Assembly: GCA_947177465.1 (NCBI GenBank)
Contig: CAMWUP010000023.1
Location: 1-13,646, forward strand
Length of the DNA stretch: 13,646 nucleotides
Reading direction: 5' to 3'
Origin: an uncultured Lachnospiraceae bacterium
GTDB taxonomy: Bacteria > Bacillota > Clostridia > Lachnospirales > Lachnospiraceae
The first letter of the stretch is position 1; every line of letters starts with the position of its first letter. This document shows positions 7,941-13,646 of the stretch, piece by piece. A program made the translations under genes and the position numbers. Under the pieces are notes generated by a model that saw only the letters and a program-made list of their open reading frames with translations, did no database searches and was not told the DNA's origin.

Positions 7941-10493
7941 ATGAATACACAAATATTGGAAAAGTTTTTTGTTGGAATTTTAAATATGAGTCTGACGGCG
8001 TGTATCATCATTCCGGTGGTGATAGCGCTCCGATTTCTGTTGAGAAGGGCGCCGAAGCTTTTTTCCTATATCCTTTGGTCAGTGGTGCTTTTTCGACTGA
8101 TTTGTCCGATTTCCTTTTCCGCGGCATTTTCCCTGCTGGGAGCGTTGGACGCACCGAAGACGGAGAGGGGGCAGATTTCTTATATTTCTGTTGATATTGT
8201 AGGAATAGCTGACGATGCGGCAGACCTGCCGCTTCCGGCGGCAAATCCCGTGCAGGGCGGAGCTGCTTCGGAGAAAACGCCTGCGGCAGAGCCGATGGTA
8301 TCTGCGGTTACAATCGGGTCATGGATTTGGATTGTGGGCGTATCGGCAATGCTTATCTATAGTATGACGACACTGGTAAGGCTTAAGAGAAAGCTGAAGG
8401 GCGCCGGACATGAGCGGGACAATATTTATATTGCCGAAAATCTGGAGACGCCGTTTGTCTGCGGCTTTTTTGCACCAAAGATTTATTTGCCCGCCGCGCT
8501 GGAAGGGGAGGAAAAGGCATATATTCTGCTGCATGAGCAGATACACATAAAGCGGGGCGACCATATCGTCAAGCTTCTGGGGTATCTGGCGCTGTGTCTG
8601 CACTGGTTCAATCCTCTTGTGTGGGCGGCGTTTTTCTTAAGCGGCAGGGATATGGAAATGTCCTGCGATGAGGCGGTTATCCGCAAGATGGGCAGCGGTG
8701 TAAAAAAGGAATATTCCGCATCCCTGCTGAACCTTGCCACAGGCAGACGGATTGTGGGCGGCGTGCCGCTGGCGTTTGGCGAGGGTGATACGGGAGGCAG
8801 AATCAAAAATGTGCTCCGCTATCAAAAACCGGCGGCAGTGCTGATTTGTGCAGCAGTCATTGTGATTGCGGCAGCGGCGGCGGTGCTGCTTGCCAATCCC
8901 CGGCAAAGTGCAGATTCCAACGGCACAGGGACGGCAGGAGGAGACGAGCAGGACGCGCTGCAGGCGCTGTATGGCGTCGTCGGAGAAGCTGACAACAGGT
9001 ATGTAGTAACGATTCCGGTGCTTGGCGTGGTAGAGCTGAATGCAGATAAGATTGAGACTTATTTTGAGCCCGGCGAGGACGGTCAGGATTTGCGTGTCGG
9101 GGATTTGGTAGAAATCCATTTTGCAGAGGGCGCGGATGTGCAGGTGCTGGAGACTTATCCGGCACGTTTTTCCCAGTCTGTGGAGCATGTTTATATTATG
9201 CAGCGACGCATGGCGCTTTCCTATGTGGGAGAGGACCGTTACCGTATTTCCTTCCCTATCGGAGGTCCCCGGGTGATAGGCGGAGAGGAGGTGGAAGCAG
9301 GGGATATGCTGCAGATTTACCGGACGGACGAGTACGGGGAAAATGAAGTGTCCTGGCGCATGGTGCCGGTTCTAGAGGTGGATAAAGAGAAGAATCTGGT
9401 TTCGATAGAGCTTTCCACAGAGGATACGCAGATATTTCTTGCTGAGCTCAATACTACTATTTCCCGTGCCTATATAAAGGTGCAGAACGGTGGAGAGGAC
9501 GGCTTCGGACAGGAGAACGGAACGGACGATGCCGGACAGGAAGACGGAGAAGCAGGCGGCAGCCGGCAGGAGGAGCCGGTGACTGGTACGGTGTATATCC
9601 GTATGCTGTCAGAGGAAGAGCCGAAGGCGATTACCTCTTATGTTTTATACAACGATAATGGGAAGCCGCGTACCGATACGGCGGAGGAGGGAGCAGAGCC
9701 TCTTGTATTTGCAGAGAACTGTGTTTATAAGGTGAATACTTCTATGGAAATCATAACTTACGAGGAGGTTTCTTACGAGGCGTTTGTGGATACCCTTAAA
9801 ATGGATGAGGGGCTTTTTAGTGACTTTGTCCGGATTACGCTTGTGGACAACATGATTGTGGAAGCAGTACAGATGAGCAGATACGGGGAGTATGGCATCT
9901 CCTATTTTGAAAAGGAGCCGGACCATGGCTATCAGGATATGCTGGATATTGCAGGTGAGGATATGCTGGAGCAGTATTATACGCTGGCAGGCGCGGAGTC
10001 CTTCGATGTGGCGGATAGTGATGGTGACGAGCAGATAGAAATCTATACCGGCAATATCGGGGATGGCGACAGCGGACTGGTGCTGTTTCGAAATGCGGAT
10101 GGCAGTCTGCTCTATACTGAATTCGCGCATCAGGCGCGAGTAGGCTGGAACAATGTTTATTTGGGAGAGATAGACGGCACGGGCTTTATTATGAATGTGT
10201 GGATAGAGGATAGGGACGATTATGGGCAATATTCCTACTGTGTGTACAGGCTTTCCGCAGAGGGGGAAATCCTGCAGATAGCAGGTTCTGCCTTTGAATG
10301 GGGACTTAGAACGGAATACAGTGACGAATTGTTTCAGGAATGGGTAGAGTCCCTGACCTATTATCTGGAGAATAGCCGCCTGATTTTAAGCAGTCAAGAG
10401 GGTGAACTGCGGACAGAGCAGGTGTCGGAGGCTGATAAATACAATTATGAGACCTTGAATCTAAAAGACAGGAATCTGGAGAGAATGCCATGA
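7941..10493 (+). CDS. BlaR1/MecR1-like M56 metalloprotease receptor, copy 1 (long form)
   Basis: An 850-residue membrane sensor-protease predicted to detect an outside signal and trigger loss of the BlaI repressor. Helices lie at about 10-34, 37-62, 122-145 and 296-318. The cytoplasmic zinc protease has HEQIH (198-202) and the third ligand Glu244 in EMSCDEAV. The family-typical VPLAFGE loop (275-281) precedes the last helix. The outside part is not a penicillin-binding domain: I find no transpeptidase-like SxxK or KTG layout. Instead, residues about 330-515 form a beta-rich region of two similar modules (GDLVEIHF...VLETYPARF and GDMLQIYRT...VPVLEVD), vaguely like small OB-type barrels. An acidic Gly/Glu linker follows (517-545), then a C-terminal domain to 850 with a calcium-loop-like DSDGDEQIE (692-700). 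The ribosome site AGGAGCG is 5-6 nt before ATG. The ligand is unknown. It is a tandem paralogue of the next gene. Confidence 0.9.
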   Translation: MNTQILEKFFVGILNMSLTACIIIPVVIALRFLLRRAPKLFSYILWSVVLFRLICPISFSAAFSLLGALDAPKTERGQISYISVDIVGIADDAADLPLPAANPVQGGAASEKTPAAEPMVSAVTIGSWIWIVGVSAMLIYSMTTLVRLKRKLKGAGHERDNIYIAENLETPFVCGFFAPKIYLPAALEGEEKAYILLHEQIHIKRGDHIVKLLGYLALCLHWFNPLVWAAFFLSGRDMEMSCDEAVIRKMGSGVKKEYSASLLNLATGRRIVGGVPLAFGEGDTGGRIKNVLRYQKPAAVLICAAVIVIAAAAAVLLANPRQSADSNGTGTAGGDEQDALQALYGVVGEADNRYVVTIPVLGVVELNADKIETYFEPGEDGQDLRVGDLVEIHFAEGADVQVLETYPARFSQSVEHVYIMQRRMALSYVGEDRYRISFPIGGPRVIGGEEVEAGDMLQIYRTDEYGENEVSWRMVPVLEVDKEKNLVSIELSTEDTQIFLAELNTTISRAYIKVQNGGEDGFGQENGTDDAGQEDGEAGGSRQEEPVTGTVYIRMLSEEEPKAITSYVLYNDNGKPRTDTAEEGAEPLVFAENCVYKVNTSMEIITYEEVSYEAFVDTLKMDEGLFSDFVRITLVDNMIVEAVQMSRYGEYGISYFEKEPDHGYQDMLDIAGEDMLEQYYTLAGAESFDVADSDGDEQIEIYTGNIGDGDSGLVLFRNADGSLLYTEFAHQARVGWNNVYLGEIDGTGFIMNVWIEDRDDYGQYSYCVYRLSAEGEILQIAGSAFEWGLRTEYSDELFQEWVESLTYYLENSRLILSSQEGELRTEQVSEADKYNYETLNLKDRNLERMP
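8373..8815 (+). repeat. 443-bp identical block, copy 1 (M56 protease core)
   Basis: By reading both strings side by side, every base matches 10964-11406. The preceding base differs (A against G), and the first mismatch after the block is C8816 against A11407, which is silent. Upstream, the two genes differ at roughly one base in six or seven. The block encodes the zinc protease core including HEQIH. Confidence 0.88.
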
Positions 10494-10528
10494 AAAAATG
10501 AAACTGAAAGTGGCAGACAGGAGCGAAT

Positions 10529-12604
10529 ATGAATACACAAATATTGGAAAAGCTTTTTGTTGGCATTTTGAATATGAGTCTGACGGCATGTATCATCATA
10601 CCGGTGGTAATCATACTTCGGTTTTTGCTGCGAAAGGCTCCGAGGCTCTTTTCTTATATTCTTTGGTCAGTGGTGCTTTTTCGGCTGATTTGTCCGGTTT
10701 CCTTTTCGGCGGCATTTTCTCTGCTTGGGGCGTTTCATGCACCGGAGGCGGAGAGAGGGCAGATTTCTTATATATCTGTTGGCGCTATGGCTGCAATATC
10801 TGCCGATACAGAAGAGTTGCAGCTTCCAACGGCAAATCCTGTGCAGGACGGGGCGTCTTTGACGAAAATGCCGACAGCGGAGCCGATGGAAAAGGTGATT
10901 GCAGTCGGGACATGGATTTGGCTCGCGGGTATATTGGCGTTATTCTTATACAGTGCGGCAACGCTGGTAAGGCTTAAGAGAAAGCTGAAGGGCGCCGGAC
11001 ATGAGCGGGACAATATTTATATTGCCGAAAATCTGGAGACGCCGTTTGTCTGCGGCTTTTTTGCACCAAAGATTTATTTGCCCGCCGCGCTGGAAGGGGA
11101 GGAAAAGGCATATATTCTGCTGCATGAGCAGATACACATAAAGCGGGGCGACCATATCGTCAAGCTTCTGGGGTATCTGGCGCTGTGTCTGCACTGGTTC
11201 AATCCTCTTGTGTGGGCGGCGTTTTTCTTAAGCGGCAGGGATATGGAAATGTCCTGCGATGAGGCGGTTATCCGCAAGATGGGCAGCGGTGTAAAAAAGG
11301 AATATTCCGCATCCCTGCTGAACCTTGCCACAGGCAGACGGATTGTGGGCGGCGTGCCGCTGGCGTTTGGCGAGGGTGATACGGGAGGCAGAATCAAAAA
11401 TGTGCTACGCTATCAAAAACCGGCGGCAGTGCTGATTTGTGCAGCAGTTATCGTGATTGCGGCAGCGGCGGCAGTATTGCTTGCCAATCCCCGGCAAAGT
11501 GCAGATTCCGACGGCACAGGGCTGACAGGAGAAGTGGAGCAGACTATGAAGGAGGCGCAGCATGGTGTTGCCGGAGAAGATGGCGGCGCAGGACAAGAAA
11601 ATGAGGCAGACAAGGCAGAACAGGAAAATGGGGAAGCAGGCGGCAGTCTGCAGGAGGAGCCGGTGACTGGTACGCTGTATATCCGTATGTTGTCAGAGAA
11701 GGAACCAAAAACCATTACCGCATATGCCCTGCAAAAAGATAATGGAGAGTGGATTGTCTATAATGGCTATGAAGACGGAATAGAGCCCCTTGCGTTTGCG
11801 GAGGACTGCATTTATAAAGTGAATACATCTATGGCGACCATAGCCTACGAGGAGGTTTCTTACGAGGAGTTTATAGATTTCCTTAAAATAGAGGATTCTA
11901 GTTTCCCTGTTGAGGTTACGATTGTGGACAATAGGATTGTAGAAGCCGCGAATATAAGTATATATAGTGAGTATGGCATTTCTTATGAGCCAAAGCTTCC
12001 TAATTACGGCTATCAGTATATACAGTCTATTGCGGGGGAGGATGTGCTGGAGCAGTATTATACGCTGGCGGGCACGGAACTTTTTGATGTGGCGGACAGT
12101 GATGGTGACGAGCAGATAGAAATCTATATCGGTAGCCTTGGGGATATGGAGGCTGCCGGCGATTTGGGAAGTGGTGACGGCGGACTGGTGTTGTTTCGAA
12201 ATGCGGATGGCAGTCTGCTCTATTCTGAATTTGCGCATCAGTCGCCCTCAGACTGGAACAATGTTTATTTGGGAGAGATAGACGGTACGGGCTTTATTAT
12301 GAACCTGCATATAGATGACGCGGGTGTTTTTGGGGTTAGTTATGCCTACCGTGTGTACAGGCTTTCCGCAGAGGGAGAAATCCTGCAGATAGCAGGTTCT
12401 TCCTTTGCCTGGGGAGCAGTCTTTGAATATCGGGACGAATTGTTTCAGGAATGGGTAGAGCCATTGGAATACTATTTGGAGCACAGCCATCTGATTCTGA
12501 GCAGTCAGGATGGGGAGATACGGACGGAGCAGGTGTCGGAGGCTGATAAGTACAATTATGAGACCTTGAACCTGAAGGACAGAAATCTGGAGAGAGAGCA
12601 ATGA
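10529..12604 (+). CDS. BlaR1/MecR1-like M56 metalloprotease receptor, copy 2 (short form)
   Basis: A 691-residue tandem paralogue of the preceding gene, 35 bp downstream, in the same operon. The duplicated unit includes the ribosome site: GGCAGACAGGAGCGA precedes both ATGs. The core is as in copy 1: N-terminal helices, HEQIH at 199-203, third ligand Glu245, and a last helix near 297-319. The extracytoplasmic side is shorter. An acidic linker (about 325-375, rich in Gly, Glu and Gln) leads straight to the shared C-terminal domain (377-691), with DSDGDEQIE at 523-531 and the same EADKYNYETLNLKDRNLER tail. It lacks the two-module beta region of copy 1, about 170 residues. It has an extra MEAAGDLGSG-like insert after the calcium-like loop. 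No penicillin-binding motif is present. It probably feeds the same BlaI with a different or relaxed input, but this is inference; there is no second repressor gene in the window. Confidence 0.9.
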   Translation: MNTQILEKLFVGILNMSLTACIIIPVVIILRFLLRKAPRLFSYILWSVVLFRLICPVSFSAAFSLLGAFHAPEAERGQISYISVGAMAAISADTEELQLPTANPVQDGASLTKMPTAEPMEKVIAVGTWIWLAGILALFLYSAATLVRLKRKLKGAGHERDNIYIAENLETPFVCGFFAPKIYLPAALEGEEKAYILLHEQIHIKRGDHIVKLLGYLALCLHWFNPLVWAAFFLSGRDMEMSCDEAVIRKMGSGVKKEYSASLLNLATGRRIVGGVPLAFGEGDTGGRIKNVLRYQKPAAVLICAAVIVIAAAAAVLLANPRQSADSDGTGLTGEVEQTMKEAQHGVAGEDGGAGQENEADKAEQENGEAGGSLQEEPVTGTLYIRMLSEKEPKTITAYALQKDNGEWIVYNGYEDGIEPLAFAEDCIYKVNTSMATIAYEEVSYEEFIDFLKIEDSSFPVEVTIVDNRIVEAANISIYSEYGISYEPKLPNYGYQYIQSIAGEDVLEQYYTLAGTELFDVADSDGDEQIEIYIGSLGDMEAAGDLGSGDGGLVLFRNADGSLLYSEFAHQSPSDWNNVYLGEIDGTGFIMNLHIDDAGVFGVSYAYRVYRLSAEGEILQIAGSSFAWGAVFEYRDELFQEWVEPLEYYLEHSHLILSSQDGEIRTEQVSEADKYNYETLNLKDRNLEREQ
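10964..11406 (+). repeat. 443-bp identical block, copy 2 (M56 protease core)
   Basis: Exact match to 8373-8815 at an offset of 2591 bp. High identity continues to about 11520 with a few, mostly silent, changes. The sharp left edge between 15-percent-diverged and identical sequence is the sign of gene conversion or recent recombination. Confidence 0.88.
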
Positions 12605-12639
12605 GCGGAATGATAATATAGAAAAGTGCTGGAGGAGGT

Positions 12640-12714
12640 ATGCGGGATTATAGAGAACAGGGTGCAGTTGTATTTAAACGAGAGCCGTTGAATTTGAAAT
12701 TGCCAGTCAACTAA
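12640..12714 (+). CDS. Possible 24-residue leader peptide or gene remnant
   Basis: ATG with GGAGGAGG at 12631-12638 directly upstream, encoding MRDYREQGAVVFKREPLNLK plus LPVN, then TAA. The ribosome site is strong but only one base from the ATG if the whole run is used (four if GGAGG at 12631 pairs). It begins 36 bp after the second receptor gene and ends inside the spacer of the next promoter. It could be a short translated peptide, the stub of a decayed gene, or chance. I do not recognise the peptide. Confidence 0.2.
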   Translation: MRDYREQGAVVFKREPLNLKLPVN

Positions 12715-12728
12715 ATTTATTATATAAT
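12700..12728 (+). promoter_or_regulatory. Sigma-A promoter of the GH3 gene
   Basis: TTGCCA (12700-12705, 5 of 6), an exact 17-bp spacer and TATAAT (12723-12728, perfect) in a locally AT-rich stretch. It predicts a leader of about 60 nt to the ATG at 12796. Arms GTTGA (12687-12691) and TCAAC (12707-12711) flank the -35 box. It separates the GH3 gene from the BlaR1 operon. Confidence 0.8.
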
Positions 12729-12736
12729 GAATTCAT
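12727..12736 (+). promoter_or_regulatory. Perfect 10-bp palindrome at the GH3 transcription start
   Basis: ATGAATTCAT overlaps the end of the -10 box and the expected start site, a place where a repressor could act. A 10-bp palindrome in AT-rich DNA can occur by chance, and no regulator for it is in the window. Confidence 0.25.
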
Positions 12737-12795
12737 ATTGATGTTCGGAACGAGTGAATACAAGGTATAAGGATTGCAGGACAGGAGGCTGGTAT

Positions 12796-13646
12796 ATGAA
12801 CGTGAAAGAAATCGTACGGAAAATGACACTCGAGGAAAAAGCAGGGCTTTGCTCCGGCGCGGACTTCTGGCGTACCAAGGCGGTGGAACGGCTGGGGGTG
12901 CCGCAGATGATGGTGAGCGACGGACCGCACGGGCTGCGCAAGCAGGAGGAAACGGCAGACCATCTTGGACTGGACGAGAGTGTCAAGGCGGTATGCTTTC
13001 CGGCGGGCTGCGCTACGGCAGCTTCTTTTGACAGAAAGCTGCTTCGGACTCTGGGAGAGACTCTTGGAAAGGAATGTCAGGCGGAAGGAATCGGCGTGCT
13101 CTTAGGACCGGCAGTCAACATCAAACGTTCTCCGCTCTGTGGCAGAAATTTTGAATATTTTTCCGAAGACCCTTATCTTGCCGGACAGATGGCGTCGAGC
13201 TACATCAAGGGTGTGCAGAGCAAAGGCGTCGGAACCAGCATCAAGCATTTTCTTGCCAATAATCAGGAGCACAGGCGTATGAGCTCCAGCAGCGAGGTGG
13301 ACGAAAGAACGCTGCGGGAGATTTATCTGCCGGCATTTGAGGAAGCGGTAACAAAGGCAAAGCCGTGGACCGTGATGTGCTCTTACAACCGGATAAACGG
13401 CGTATATGCGGCACAGAATAAAAAATACCTGACGGATGTACTGCGCGGCGAATGGGGCTTTGACGGCTTTGTAGTCAGCGACTGGGGCGCAGTAAACGAC
13501 AGGGCGGCAGATTTGGAGGCCGGTCTTGATTTGGAGATGCCCTCCTCCTTTGGCATCAACGATAAGAAAATTGTGGACGCAGTGGAAAACGGCGAGCTTT
13601 CTGAGGAAGTACTCAACAAAGCGGTGGAGCGTATTCTGTCCATTGT
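12796..13646 (+). CDS. Glycoside hydrolase family 3 (beta-glucosidase type), 3' partial
   Basis: GH3 enzymes are retaining glycosidases that release terminal beta-linked sugars such as glucose or xylose. The frame starts at an ATG with AGGAGG 7 nt upstream and runs open to the window edge (283 residues), so only the N-terminal barrel domain is present. Seen motifs: MTLEEKAGLCSG at 10-21, SDGPHGLR at 41-48, GRNFEYFSEDPYLAG at 116-130, the KH pair at 150-151 in SIKHFLANNQE, MCSYNRINGVY at 194-204, and GFDGFVVSDWGAV at 221-233 with Asp229 as the expected nucleophile. The SDGPHGLR opening and the lack of a signal peptide match the long cytoplasmic beta-glucosidases (often 700-900 residues with a C-terminal fibronectin-III domain), but that part lies beyond the edge. 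Substrate cannot be set from this half. Confidence 0.95.
   Translation, partial: MNVKEIVRKMTLEEKAGLCSGADFWRTKAVERLGVPQMMVSDGPHGLRKQEETADHLGLDESVKAVCFPAGCATAASFDRKLLRTLGETLGKECQAEGIGVLLGPAVNIKRSPLCGRNFEYFSEDPYLAGQMASSYIKGVQSKGVGTSIKHFLANNQEHRRMSSSSEVDERTLREIYLPAFEEAVTKAKPWTVMCSYNRINGVYAAQNKKYLTDVLRGEWGFDGFVVSDWGAVNDRAADLEAGLDLEMPSSFGINDKKIVDAVENGELSEEVLNKAVERILSI

Noticed and set aside
10498..10977. 159-codon frame starting just after the first receptor's stop
   Set aside because: It overlaps the second receptor gene in another frame. A matching out-of-frame piece exists in copy 1 at 8000-8194 simply because the DNA is duplicated. The receptor frame is the one with family motifs.
12601..12621. 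ATG overlapping the second receptor's stop codon (ATGA)
   Set aside because: The frame closes after six codons at TAG, so it is not a coupled gene.

Overview
The window reads as a chromosomal stretch from a low-to-moderate GC Gram-positive anaerobe of the Clostridia. A Lachnospiraceae-type gut bacterium is my best guess. The reasons are strong AGGAGG-type ribosome sites, sigma-A-like promoters, a BlaI/BlaR1 (M56) pair, RsiV-like DUF3298 domains and GH125/GH3 glycosidases. The assignment is inferred from protein style, not from a marker gene. Every gene I can support lies on the + strand, packed with gaps of 35 to 191 bp. I see no rRNA, tRNA, CRISPR array, insertion sequence or clear rho-independent terminator.

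Layout. (1) Positions 1-2090 hold the C-terminal part of a two-FtsX-domain ABC transporter permease, cut by the left edge. (2) Positions 2170-6091 hold two tandem paralogues of about 640 residues. Each has a DUF5050-like beta-propeller followed by a DUF4163/DUF3298 (RsiV-like) C-terminus. The second is a clear lipoprotein and the first has lost the lipobox cysteine. (3) Positions 6129-7376 encode a GH125 exo-alpha-1,6-mannosidase-type enzyme. (4) Positions 7423-12604 form a signalling cassette: a sigma-A promoter overlapping two 17-bp GTCTA-N7-TAGAC operators, a BlaI/MecI-family repressor, and two tandem BlaR1-like M56 metalloprotease receptors. (5) Positions 12796-13646 are the N-terminal part of a GH3 glycosidase, cut by the right edge, with its own promoter at 12700-12728.

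The most interesting part is the BlaI-BlaR1-BlaR1 cassette. The two receptors share a membrane/protease core, including a 443-bp stretch that is identical base for base between clearly diverged flanks, which suggests recent gene conversion. Their extracytoplasmic parts are not penicillin-binding domains. They carry an acidic linker and a shared domain with a DxDGDxxxE calcium-loop-like motif. Copy 1 has about 170 extra residues of beta-rich sequence that copy 2 lacks, bounded by a short direct repeat. No beta-lactamase or penicillin-binding protein is next to it, so the cassette probably senses something other than a beta-lactam through the usual sequence of receptor proteolysis and repressor loss. 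The flanking glycosidases and propeller lipoproteins suggest a cell-surface or glycan theme, but no sequence link (such as a shared operator) ties them to BlaI within this window.
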